From Staphylotrichum longicolle (Eukaryota > Ascomycota > Sordariomycetes > Sordariales > Chaetomiaceae), in contig JAHCVI010000004.1 of the NCBI GenBank assembly GCA_019096155.1, positions 3,782,001-3,846,000 of the forward strand: DNA of 64,000 nt. Reading direction: 5' to 3'. The notes beneath the pieces were generated by a model that searched no databases, was not told the origin of the DNA, and saw only the letters and a list, made by a program, of their open reading frames with translations. The translations under genes and the position numbers were made by a program. Within the stretch, counting starts at the first letter, position 1; each line of letters begins with the position of its first letter. Shown piece after piece: positions 47,590 through 57,757 of the stretch.

Positions 47590-48360
47590 TCAGCACGGCG
47601 GGAACCCAGCTGGATACTCGTACGGCGGCGCGGGCTTCACCAGCCCCAGCCTCTTGGCCCTGTAATTGGGCGGCTCGCCAATGCGCGGCTTGGGCTTAGG
47701 CCGCGGTCCGTTCACACGCACCCATTCGATTTCCGCCGCCTCCATCCTTTTCTCTTCCTCCCTCATAGATGCCTTATGCCGCCGGTCGTCCTGCTCGAGG
47801 ATGGCGTCAACCCGCATCCGGCTCTCGTGTTCCCTCTCGCGGATGGCCTCCATCCAGTTCTTGGCCAGGATCTCAAACAGGACGTTGAGCGCCAGGAAGT
47901 GGATGACCTGGCCCGCTCGCACGTCGAGGTTGGCGCGGCCGGGCCAGACCCAGCAGACGGTGCTCGCGGCCAGCCAGCGGGTGAAGATGCCGAGGCCAAA
48001 GAGGAAGTAGAGGTAGAGCACGATGCCGCCGATGAAGGCCCAGTGGAAGCCGAGCTCGACGAAGAACTCGCGCGAGAACTGCGAGTTGAAGACGAGGGCG
48101 TGAACCGTGATGAAGACGGCGACGTAGCGGCGGATCCCGGCCGGCGGATCGAAGATGGCGCGGTCCCGGGGGAGGAGGAGGGGGAAGAAGGCGGCCATGA
48201 CCCAGAGGAAGACCTGGGTGCGCGTGCAGTAGCCCCAGGGGTTCCATTTTGAGTACTGGGGCTGCGGAGGAGGGGCGGGCTTCTCGTCGTCCGAGTCGGA
48301 GTAATAAAGCGGCGTACGCTTCCGAGAAGAGTTTTCGGAATCGGAACTGGAGGAATACAT
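47590..48360 (-). CDS. Hypothetical multi-pass membrane protein
   Basis: This single-exon gene encodes 256 residues. A Ser/Asp-rich, probably phosphorylated cytosolic head (MYSSSSDSENSSRKRTPLYY, SDSDDE) is followed by about four hydrophobic helices: VFLWVMAAFFPLLLP, YVAVFITVHALVF, FIGGIVLYLYFLFGLGIF and VIHFLALNVLFEILA. The C-terminal third is a charged, likely helical segment (MEAIREREHESRMRVDAIL, MREEEKRMEAAEIEW) and a Pro/Lys tail. The overall layout suggests an organelle or ER membrane protein. I do not recognise the family. It is divergent from the GH125 gene. Confidence 0.75.
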   Translation of the reverse strand: MYSSSSDSENSSRKRTPLYYSDSDDEKPAPPPQPQYSKWNPWGYCTRTQVFLWVMAAFFPLLLPRDRAIFDPPAGIRRYVAVFITVHALVFNSQFSREFFVELGFHWAFIGGIVLYLYFLFGLGIFTRWLAASTVCWVWPGRANLDVRAGQVIHFLALNVLFEILAKNWMEAIREREHESRMRVDAILEQDDRRHKASMREEEKRMEAAEIEWVRVNGPRPKPKPRIGEPPNYRAKRLGLVKPAPPYEYPAGFPPC

Positions 48361-49316
48361 TGTCGTTGGTCTTGTTGTGTGCTCTCTGCAATACCGTGTG
48401 GTTGGGATGGAGTTGTGAGTCGGAGATGGCCTTGGGTTGGTCCAGATTTATCAACTTCGACTCAGGTGTGTGAAGATGGCAGTTCCAACGGGAGATTTCG
48501 GCAGTGACAACAGCCTCCTGCCGTGTTGACAGGAAGGGGCGGCATTTGAGGAATTCTAACACTTGGAGGAAGGATTGTTTGAGATTGGAGACTCTTGCCT
48601 GTTCTCGTGGCCTTGCTCGCAATTTACACGCCCCCTCGCCTGACGCATTCGCCGGTCCCTTCCCAAGTTCACAGTCGCCCCATGCCTTCAAACTCAGCAT
48701 CTCACGTTCACAGAGACGCTTTTCAACGGAGTCTGAACTATCGCAAAAACTTGGCAGTCTTGCATCAAGAGCAATGTCTAACGTAGCCAGGCAAGCGCTC
48801 TCTTTGGGGACCCAAGGTTGAGCTCGTCCAAAACAAACCCAGGAGTCGTCAATTCTCCCATCAAGATTGGCTGCGAGGCAAGCTATAGCTTCCTTAGTTT
48901 GTCTTTAAAGTGAAGCTGGGCATGACATGCCCGGCATGCATAGAATGCGCACCAGGGAAGGGTTCATGCGCGGATAGTGGCTATAATACCCCTTTTATCT
49001 GCCGGCCCGGAATCAGCCACCGGAAGCAGCACGTCCAACAGCCCACTCGGGAAGCTACGATTGTTTAAGGTTGACGGTCAACACCCGGAGCCGGTCCGGG
49101 AGCACAGATGCAGCTCCCCGCATAAACACTGTGTAATTTGTGTGGTTGCACCCGGGAGATCGTCACCCAAACAAAATACGATGACTGTGTCACCGCCGAT
49201 CCCGAGGCCCAAGGGAGGAAAGACTCGAACCCATTTATCGAGACGGAGCCCACCTTCAAAGTCCGTGTGACTTCATCGCTGTCTCTCGCACAAGACGACG
49301 TGGAGAGCCTGGCACG
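48361..49316. other. Divergent promoter region
   Basis: 956 bp between the starts of the membrane-protein gene and the GH125 gene. No further exon is recognised. Confidence 0.45.
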
Positions 49317-50961
49317 ATGAGACCAAAAACCATCCAGCTCCTCCTCGCAGGGCTTATACCCACGGCCCAGGCGCAGTCCTGCCCGGATTACTCGTCCTAC
49401 GCCCAAGCCCGCCATGAGCCCTTCTCGTCGGGCAAACACGCCCTCTCCTCGGCGCGCCCGGCCCCGGCGTGCCGCACCTTCAACTCGACGACAGTCGAGT
49501 CCCTCCTCACCAACACCTCGGCCGCCATCGCCGACCCGGACCTCGCCCGCCTCTTCACCAACACCTACCCCAACACCCTCGACACGGCCATCCGGTGGCG
49601 CGGCCGCTCGTCCACCAACCCGGACGAGGAGCTCGCCTTCCTCATCACGGGCGACATCGACGCCATGTGGCTGCGCGACAGCGCCAACCAGCTCCAGTCG
49701 TACCTCGCCGTGCTCGAGCCCGACGCCACTTCCCCTTCCAACAGCACCAAACCGGCCCCAGAAAACACCATCGCCAGCCTCTTCCGCGGCGTCATCAACC
49801 TCCAGGCGCGCTACCTCGTCACCGCGCCCTTCTGCAACGCCTTCCAGCCGCCCCCCGAGAGCGGCCTCGCGCCGGCCGCCAACCCGGCCGCGGCGAGCGA
49901 CAGCGTCTTCCCGCCGTACGACGCCGCCAAGGTCTTCGAGTGCAAGTACGAGCTCGACAGCCTCGCCGCCTTCCTGCAGCTCAGCGCCGACTACTTCGAG
50001 GCGACGCACGACGCGGCCTTCTTCGGGCGCTTCTCGTGGCTGCGCGCCGTGCGCGCCGTGCTGGACACGGCGGGCGCCATGACGGCGGGGACGTATGGGC
50101 CCGGCGGGGAGGTGGTGGGCAGCGCGTACGTCTTTACGCGGCTGACCACGCGGGCGACCGAGACGCTGGTGAATGACGGCGCGGGGAGTCCCGTGCGGGA
50201 GACGGGCATGGTGCGGAGCGCGTTCCGGCCGAGCGACGACGCCACGACGTTCCAGTTCCTGGTGCCTGCGAACATGATGTTTGCGCGGTACCTGGCCAGC
50301 GCGAGCCTGATCGTGGAGGGGCTCGGGGACAAGGCGCCGCAGGGCTTGGCCGAGGAGATGGTGGCGTTTTCGGCGCGGATCAGGGAGGGGGTGACCAAGT
50401 ACGGGATCGTGCCCGTGGTGGGCGGAAATGGGAGCGTCGAGACGGTGTATGCGTACGAGGTGGACGGGTTTGGGTCCGCGGCGCTCATGGACGACGCGAA
50501 CGTGCCGTCCTTGTTGGCCGCGCCGGTCTTTGGGTATCTGGCGAACACGGACCCGGTGTACCAGCGCACGCGGCGAGGGCTGTTGAGTCCCGAGGGGAAC
50601 CCGTACTTCATGAAGGGGTCTGCCATCAACGGGATCGGGGGCCCGCATGTCGGGCCTGGCATGGCGTGGCCCATGGCGAGCATTGTGCGGATCCTGACGT
50701 CCGAGGACGACGACGAGATCGTCAAGGTGCTGAGGGAACTGCTGAGTAGCACGGACGGGCTGGGGCTGATGCACGAGAGCGTCAACTCGAACAACCCGAG
50801 TCAGTGGACTCGGCAATGGTGAGTTGTCTCCCTGTGCCCATTGAGCTTCACGACAGCTGTTGACTGGTAGTAGGTTCTCATGGGCCAACGGCCTGTTCGG
50901 CCAGATGATCCTCGACCTACACTTCCGGAAGCCGCACATCTTGCGGCAAAGTTTCCAATAA
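49317..50961 (+). CDS. Secreted GH125 exo-alpha-1,6-mannosidase
   Basis: Two exons (49317-50818 and 50874-50961) give 529 residues. The signal peptide is [21 protein letters not shown]125 hallmarks are [91 protein letters not shown] and, across the intron, [11 protein letters not shown]. The length matches fungal family members. GH125 enzymes are metal-independent inverting exo-alpha-1,6-mannosidases acting on mannans and N-glycan-type mannose chains. Several NST/NTS sites suggest N-glycosylation. The last exon encodes only 29 residues but carries conserved sequence, so the intron is firm. It is convergent with the HAD gene. Confidence 0.95.
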
Positions 50962-51378
50962 CACTTATGGGCAGAGTAGCACTTACAGCTCTAGAAATAA
51001 ACACCAGCGAACGGGCCAGGGCCGAGTAAAATGGTGGACGATGCTGTGTTTCCGAGTGTCTAAACTGTGCCGTTCTATCATCTATGCGATATGGCGCCCG
51101 TGTCTATGAGTGAATGCGTGCCCCAGTCTATCGTCTTGTCCCTTTTCCCATGAGAGAGATTTTGTTCCCATGTCTGAATGTTCCAGCAGTCGAACGGCAC
51201 CTTGAGTACCGACTCAATGATGGGCCAAGCCAAAAAGAGTGCTCCTAAAAGAAAGCTCGCTGTGACGCAGAAAAAGATATGTACAGCCGAAGATAAAGCC
51301 AAAGAGTGGTATCAATAACAGAAAAAGTCGTTCGAAAGGTGTTGTCGTCGTCGCAAAAGAAGAGCCCCAAACCATACC
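50962..51378. other. Convergent 3' region, GH125 and HAD genes
   Basis: 417 bp of 3' UTR sequence. A minus frame at 51078-51302 has a TM-like stretch but no ATG and is not called. Confidence 0.5.
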
Positions 51379-52868
51379 TCAAACCACGGCCAGAAACGGA
51401 TCATCCTGGACCTCGAAGCTCGGCGTCCTCCCCTCGCCCACCGCCTTCAGCGCAGCATCATCCAGCGGCAGCATCCTGCCCCCCGTGCTCTTCCTCGACC
51501 CGAGCCTGACCATCTCCCGGCGGATGCCGTGGTGCACCGCGTCGAGCACGGTATCCACCAGCTTGCGCGGCTTGTACCGGGGCTCGGTGCCGTCCTGGTA
51601 CACGCCCGTCTTGACGAGGATGCTGTACCACTCGTTCTCGGCCTTTGCGTCCATGGCGTTGGTGCCGCGGATGTCCGACTCGGGCGTGTCGCCCACAAAG
51701 TACACGGTGCGCGGCGGCGCCGAGTCGGCCAGGCCGTGCTGCTGCGCGCGCCACTGCTGCAGCAGGCGCGTGGCGAACTCGAACGTCGACACCTGCGGCT
51801 TGCCGAACGCGTGCGTCTCGAGCTTCTTGCCGCCCGACGTGTCCTCAAAGACGGTCTCGACGATGCGCCGCAGCGCGCCCATGCCCAGCCGCGCGTGCTC
51901 GTGCGCCGCCGACCAGAGCACGTCGTTGTGGCTGAAGTAGATGGGCGGGCCCTCGTCGAAGGTGGCGGAGCGGGTCTCGAGGCGGCCGCCGCGGGACTGG
52001 GCGATGTCGAGGATGATCTGCAGGTCCGACGCCCAGTCGCGCGAGTCGGCAAACACGAAGACGGCCTCGATGACAATGTCGGAGAGCTTGGTGGCGCCGT
52101 GGCGGGCGAGCAGGTCCCGCGAGTTGGCGAGCTCGGACTCGGTGAGCTTGCGGAAGGGCGCCGTGGACGCGTTGGCGCGGAGGATGTCGCCGGGCGTGAT
52201 GACGTCGCGGAAGCCGTACGACTCGGCAACGTCGCGGCACTTCTCGCCCTCGCCGCCGACGACGAGCACAGTGCCGTAGCGGTCGGCAAACTCCCGCATT
52301 GGCGTGTGCCCGCAGATGAACTGGCCGGGAGACACGTCGATCTCGAGCTGCTCCGAGAGGTCGCGGCACCGCTCCGTCTCGAACTTGCCGCCACCGTTGG
52401 TGAGGAAGATGTAGGGACTGGCCATTGTTAGTTCAGCAGTTCTCCAAAACAACGGGGTGACAAATTGACTTACACCTTGACTCCCCACTCGTTTTCGCCG
52501 TTGAGCACCCTCATAGCCTCGATGGCCTCGGGGATGGGCTTCCCGCCGCGGATGAGCACGCCGTCAATGTCAAAGGCAAAGGCAAAGTCGTCGGCCACAT
52601 CGGGGTCCGCCGCAGGGGTGATAGGGGCGGTGAAGGGAGTGGACGGGCTCAGAGGCGACTCGGTCTCGCCGGGCGAGCCGAGAGCACTCTCATCGGTGGT
52701 AGAGCTGGACGACGAGAGCGCCGGCGACAGCACCTCGTCCTCCCCGGGCTCCTGGACACCGAGCTCATCGAGTCTTCTCCGGGCGTCGTCGAAGGCATCG
52801 GCAAAGCTGCTGCTCGACACCTGACGGGGGCACATGCCCGGCCGCTTGGGGGCAGAGAGAGACGACAT
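51379..52868 (-). CDS. HAD-superfamily hydrolase, subfamily IIA, CECR5/HDHD5 type
   Basis: Two exons (52868-52474 and 52417-51379, intron 56 nt) give 477 residues. The nucleophile motif is FDIDGVLIRG with Asp100 and Asp102. After the intron comes motif II, PYIFLTNGGGKFE, then PGQFICGHTPM and LVVGGEGEKCRDVAESYGF. The large CECR5-type cap insertion contains AVFVFADSRDWASDLQII and PIYFSHNDVLW. The acidic motif is VYFVGDTPESDIRGTNAMD. This order fits the TIGR01456 (CECR5) group, which includes yeast YKR070W; members are mostly mitochondrial and their substrate is unclear. Here the first 90 residues are Ser/Glu/Pro-rich and not a clear mitochondrial presequence, which is unusual. Start chosen at 52868, the only ATG before the domain and in good context. 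A TATA-like site and a perfect tandem duplication lie upstream. Confidence 0.93.
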
Positions 52869-53052
52869 GGTGGATTTGGTGGATTCAAAATGAAGGAATG
52901 ACAAGCCTGTCTGTTGAACGACGAAACAAAGGCAGACGTGATGATAATGATTCCACCTGGTGGCACCTCAGATTCAAGGACGACTGAAGTGCTGATGTGG
53001 TGCGGGCTGAGCTAATCCGAAGAGGGCTGACTGGCGCCTGGGGACTGGTCCC

Positions 53053-53059
53053 TTTTATA
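53053..53059 (-). promoter_or_regulatory. Possible TATA box of the HAD gene
   Basis: TATAAAA on the minus strand, 185 bp upstream of the HAD start codon and 15 bp from the tandem duplication. Confidence 0.4.
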
Positions 53060-53073
53060 CACCGAAGCCATCT

Positions 53074-53389
53074 ATAAGGCGCTCAACCCAACAACACCAG
53101 AGAAACATATGGAGGCGGGCCCTGCCGTGCAATCAGCGCGCCTCCATCCGGCATAAAACAGGGTCCCCAGGGATCCTTGTGGGTTCGGTGGGTACCTGAA
53201 AGGCGTGGGGCGAGGGGCACAGCCGACGGGGATAAGGCGCTCAACCCAACAACACCAGAGAAACATATGGAGGCGGGCCCTGCCGTGCAATCAGCGCGCC
53301 TCCATCCGGCATAAAACAGGGTCCCCAGGGATCCTTGTGGGTTCGGTGGGTACCTGAAAGGCGTGGGGCGAGGGGCACAGCCGACGGGG
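53074..53389. repeat. Perfect tandem duplication, 2 x 158 bp
   Basis: Copy 1 is 53074-53231 and copy 2 is 53232-53389; the copies appear identical at every base, with two extra matching bases after copy 2. Each begins ATAAGGCGCTCAACCCAACA and ends GCACAGCCGACGGGG. The unit is not a multiple of 3 and encodes nothing recognisable. It begins just beyond the likely TATA box of the HAD gene, so it doubles part of that promoter. Identity implies a recent event. Confidence 0.95.
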
Positions 53390-55099
53390 ATGGTATTTCA
53401 TCATTCGTGGTGATGTGGAAACTGGGGATGAGTGGTTTGGGCGAGCATCATATCGAATCTGCGCGAACTCGCTGCCGGGCTTGTGTGTCGAACCCCAACG
53501 TTCCACAGCACCCGCTTGCCCCAGACTCCACAACAACGATGGGCGAGGGGTTCTCTCCTCGGCTGCTCCATCATGAATACCCACCGCGGGGTATCAGACA
53601 TTTGACACTTGGGTCCAAAGGGTCCAAGGCGTGTGGGTACGGCAATGGCGAGAAAGCTGAGGTGAGCTGGGCGGGCTCAGGCCGGCCAAGGCGGGTAACA
53701 CGGCGAGTTGAGGCTCTTGCTCTCTGTGCGTATCATGCTCACTGTGCCAACAACTGTGTTGCTGAGGACCCTTGATATGGTTAAGAGGGAGATAAGTGAA
53801 GATCAGGGACGAGAGGCAAAATCGGGCAGAAGACTCTCGTCTGTCTATGCCCAATCTGAGCCAGTGTCAACAACCCGGGGCCAATGACAAAACAGCGGCA
53901 TGAAGTTTCTGTTGTCCCCTGCCAGGCACAGATCTCTTAGCTAGCCACTTCCGCGGGCGAGGTACACTGACACAGTGCCAACGACGTCCATACAGAGTCT
54001 TCTGTCAGGCACTTGAAGGGGCACCACACGGCAAACACGGCGACGGGTTAAGACCGCCAAGTGGCCGTGTCGGATGCAGCGCCGATCCCATGACGTCAAA
54101 ACGGATCCGCGTCGGCCGGAGTGGGCCCCGGCGGTCTGGCGCTCAGCGCAGATACCCCCGGGCTGTCAGAGACGGCTCCACCCCGCCGGCCAACAGGAGG
54201 GAGGAGAGCAGGGTATTTTCCGAGGATCTTGGCCCGTAACATTCCGCACCCGTATCGGCTTCCCGGCCTGCACCGTGCCATCTCGTCTCGCCTTGCTCAA
54301 ACAGTGCCGCAACACATGCAGGGGCTCAACGCCGTGATTGGATAAGCGCCGTCAGATCTCGCAGATTATTGAGACCTCATCCTGTCCCGGCAGGCCTTGT
54401 TGTGGACACCTTGAATCATTATCTGCTGATAGCATGTGAAGGATGGACGGGCTTGAGGCCTCCCGGCACGGCATTTGGTCTTGTCCCGTCTGTAAGCCGG
54501 TGCCGAGAGCCTTGCGACTCGTCTGTCGATCAGATGCGGTGGGACGTCAACGTCCCAAGGGTCCGACGGCGTGAAACGTTGCCTGCTGCGAATAACAAAG
54601 AAGCGCCGCGGGGACAAGGCAGCAGTGCAGCAAGTCTGTCGGTCCATGCAGAGCTCTCGTCATCGCTTTACCGGTGATTTTCGAGACGCTCGTCCTGTTT
54701 TCAGACGCCAAAGCCACCATGTTGAAGAGCCCAGAGGAGATGCCGGTACGGAAACGGGATATGGAGTTTGTTTTCCGGGGATGCCTTCTGAGGCTCTCCA
54801 CCTTTGAAACAGATCAACCTCTGTTAGTCCTTGGGAGAGGCTTGACATGGAGCAGGGGATAGAAGGGCTGCGGGCTGAGAGCTGAGAGCCAAGGGGCGTG
54901 CTGGCGGCGTTTTTGGTGATGGACAGTGTTAGGCCAGTCAGTTTGCGACCTGCCAGTCTCGACTAGTGCTCGAGGTTCTCCGCGTTACCCTCCCAGGCTG
55001 TCCCTTGAATCGTTTGACCGTCGAGATCAGACCATGGTCTCAACGAGAGGGGTAGGTAGTGGAACCGTCTGCTCCGCGGAACCCTCAACAGGAAGCGCA

Positions 55100-56020
55100 T
55101 CAGCGGGCCCGTCCCCCTTTGCAGATCGTGAAGCCTCCCCATGGGGAAGTGGCCACCCAGCCGGCAGCCTCCACGGCCGCTTGCCGCTTGTCCCGTTCGG
55201 CCAGTGCCTCTTCGGCGCTCGTGTCCCAAAACGACGACACCTCTGCCCGGTCGACACGCAGCCAGCCCTTCCAGTCGGCCGTGACGGCGGCCTGGGCAGA
55301 TGCGGCGACGCTTCCGGCGGGATTCAAACCGCCTCCGATGACTATCGTGCCCCACCACTCCCGGCTCCGGCTCTGATGATATCCATACAGCATATGCTTC
55401 TCGATGGAGGCGACGCAGTGGGCAATGTGCGTCGAGGTGCCTCGTGCAGGGCGGAGGATGTGAACATGGTCCAGGTCGGCACGTTGAACGGTCGTGCTCT
55501 GCTCAAACGGTGCTGTGGTAAGAAGCTGCAGAGGGTCAAGGCAGTCTTCAAAATCGACGACAGCTACAGCTTTGCTGTGCGGCGGGGATACCAGAGTGGC
55601 GATGAGAACGTAGAGGAGTTCGCGATGGCGGCCGGTGAGAGCGAGTGGGGCCGACTGCGTCGCTCGGAACTGGCGATGGACGAGGCTATCAAGAGGTCCA
55701 ATTGGAAATACCTTCAATCGTGTGTCTCCTTGAGGAATAGTTCCAGCATTTCCGTCGTTTTTGTCGTCGTTGGTGTTGCTGGTGGCTGCTGCGAAACTTG
55801 TACGGAGGGATGCAAGGACCTGAAAGAAGAAGCACGTCAGCGGTTTTGTGATGGTACGGAGTAATCTTGTCTCCTTCCAACATCAACCGCCGTCTCGAAA
55901 TTGCGACATCAGAATCGCCAGACCAGCCATCCCACATACCTCATCCAACGTCGTCTCCTCGATTTCGCCGAGCAGACGAGAACCGACGCTTGCCGCCGCC
56001 GCGCCTCGTCCTGCCTGCAT
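55100..56020 (-). CDS. RecA/Rad51-fold-like protein of unknown function
   Basis: Two exons (56020-55940 and 55819-55100, intron 120 nt, phase 0) give 266 residues. Exon 1 encodes MQAGRGAAAASVGSRLLGEI and ends TTLDE; exon 2 continues VLASLRTSFAAATSN. The middle has alternating hydrophobic strands in a RecA-like order: ALTGRHRELLYVLIATL where a P-loop would sit (without GxxxxGKT), KAVAVVDFEDCLDPLQLL as a Walker-B-like strand, ADLDHVHILRPARG and WWGTIVIGGGLNP. The C-terminus WVATSPWGGFTICKGG is also strand-like. This recalls degenerate Rad51 paralogues (XRCC2-like), but the match is by pattern only and ATP binding looks unlikely. Its start lies 31 bp from that of SOM1 on the other strand, so their leaders must overlap. 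Confidence 0.65.
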
Positions 56021-56051
56021 CTTTACCGCCTGCACCACCCGACCGCTCTCG

Positions 56052-56515
56052 ATGGCGCGCCCTTGCCCAAACTTCCCGACACGGCAATTGACCGCCGCCG
56101 CTCAGATCGGTGCCGATGGCAAAATCCGAAAGACAGCAGATGGCCGTCGCATAGACCTGGCCAAGGATTGCGAGCTGTTCGGCCTCGTCCAGTACGAGTG
56201 CATTGTGCAGCAGCCGGCGCTCGTCGACAGCCCGGTGCAGTGCTGGCCAGTCCAGCGATGGTTTCGCAGGTAAGTCGGCAACTCCTAGTTCGATGTTGGC
56301 GCCGGATTGTGCCGACACAGGGTGATGCGTTGATGGGCTCAGTTATCGCAGAATTTTGCGCTGATGCAGGGTTTAGATGTCAGGACAAAAAAGGCACTTT
56401 TACGGCAGAAACCACAGCTTGGGAAGGGACGGCTGCAGCAGAACTAGGCCCGCATCACAGCCATAGCACACACGCCCCAAAAGATGCAACACAATCTACT
56501 GCAAGCAAGCAATAA
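56052..56515 (+). CDS. SOM1: Mitochondrial export protein Som1
   Basis: Two exons (56052-56269 and 56377-56515) give 118 residues. The core carries the Som1 pattern: CELFGLVQYECIV, SPVQCWPVQRWFRR (split by the intron after WFR) and CQDKKGTFTAETTAWEG. The cysteines in CEL, YEC, QCWP and RRC are conserved in the family. Som1 associates with the inner membrane peptidase complex (Imp1/Imp2) and is needed for maturation of some intermembrane-space proteins. The N-terminus MARPCPNFPTRQLTAAAQIG is also family-like and fixes the start. The tail past TTAWEG is low-complexity His/Ser/Ala. The 3' end converges with COX9, 239 bp away. Confidence 0.9.
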
Positions 56516-56754
56516 TACCGAGTCCGTCTAATCATCAATTCGCTCTCCGTCCCCGCCACGATACTGTTTTGTGCGTGCATCGCTCCCGAACTAAGGAAAC
56601 GGACATGGTTCTGCCCACTGACTCAATTGCCGGCCCTGTCTATCGGTATGATACAGAAGCGATCTCTAAGCGCCTTCCCCCCTCTTCCGTATCCGTGTCG
56701 TCGGTCACATCTCCGCCGTCAATTCCCCACATCCACCCCGGCCTCTTGACGTCT

Positions 56755-57174
56755 TTAGATTCCCTGCCTGGTGGCGCGCTGCTCCTCGATCTTCTTGTAG
56801 TAGTTGTCGCGGGCGTTGGTGCGCGGGACGTGGTAGCCGTACCTATTGCATGGTTAGATACTCAGAGTTCCGTGACGTGTGCCGGACGTTCGTGTTCGAG
56901 GGTCGTCGTACCAGAAGGCGTTGCCGAAGGCGAAGCCGAGACCTGCCGCCGGTTAGTACTTCCTCCAAGCCCCTGCCAGACCCAGCTCCAGATGAGTTGG
57001 GTAGAAAACTCACCCAGCGCAATGCTGAGATCGGTGATGAGGCCCCGGCGGAGCATCTACAGTCCCGTCAGCTGTTGCTCATCCTCCTGTCCTTCCGGTC
57101 GGGCGGGGCAGCAGCCATTGGGCCTCCCTGAACCCCGAGATCGCACGTACGCCAGTGATGGGTTGAACAGCCAT
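56755..57174 (-). CDS. COX9: Cytochrome c oxidase subunit 9 (VIIa-like)
   Basis: Four very short exons (57174-57151, 57056-57014, 56942-56912, 56842-56755; 24, 43, 31 and 88 nt) keep phase and give 61 residues. The protein starts MAVQPITG, continues MLRRGLITDLSIALG into a single TM helix around LGFAFGNAFWYGYHVPR, and ends DNYYKKIEEQRATRQGI. This matches fungal COX9, a small single-TM subunit of complex IV in the inner mitochondrial membrane, in length and in the PITG, RRG and YHVPRTNARDNYY segments. Three introns (94, 71 and 69 nt) have GTACGT, GTGAGT and GTACGA donors. Each exon is too small for simple ORF finding. Confidence 0.93.
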
Positions 57175-57757
57175 TGTTTTTCGGGGTTTGTGGGTGGTGC
57201 GCGGTGAGCGGAGAGGTGCTGTCGGCGGTCGGCAATGATGCGGTTGCGGTGTTTGACGACATTCGAATTGAAGCTTCCAAGGATGACCTGATGTTGGAGC
57301 TTAGCTGCACGTGATCGGCTCGGCCCGGGAATTCTCGATGCATTATGTAATCGGCATCGCACACCAGCCCATTCACCGAAGACCCTTTCTGAAAGCGTCA
57401 AGGACGAAAGGAAAAGAGCATCGCAAAATCAAGCAACAAGCCAAGGTCGCTGAACTCTATCAGTTTCCTGTGTTGTCTTTCATTCACCCACACACATCAT
57501 GCCAGTGCATCGCCATCATATGACTCGACTTTCCTCTTGAGAGTTCCGAGATTTGCGGTTTCTTTCCGTTTCAGATACAACAATGTTCAAGTCTTTTCAA
57601 CCAAGTGTATATTCACATAACATGCGCAGTCGCGTCAGGTTCCAAACTACGTCCAAGAAACGAAAACACTTCACCACGTCCAGCTTCATGCCCCAGCTAC
57701 ACCCTGTTTCCCACTTGCATAGCCGCAGCGCCCACTTCGAGCCGGAAGCAGCTGCTT
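57175..57757. other. COX9 upstream region
   Basis: 583 bp containing the COX9 promoter and the 3' flank of the next minus-strand gene. No other gene seen. Confidence 0.45.

Larger units (their letters stand above)
52869..55099. other. Region upstream of the HAD gene
   Basis: Apart from the TATA-like site and tandem duplication, no gene is supported. Frames at 53.3-54.9 kb are short and overlap on both strands. Confidence 0.4.

Noticed and set aside
50097..50900. Long antisense ORFs under GH125, HAD, HET and subtilisin genes
   Set aside because: GC-rich codon usage leaves opposite strands open; the sense strands carry the conserved motifs.
51078..51302. Small minus-strand frame with a TM-like segment
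   Set aside because: It lacks an ATG, starts at TTG and lies within convergent 3' UTRs.
55941..56318. 125-codon minus-strand frame over SOM1
   Set aside because: It is the antisense shadow of SOM1 exon 1, whose family motifs and intron are clear.
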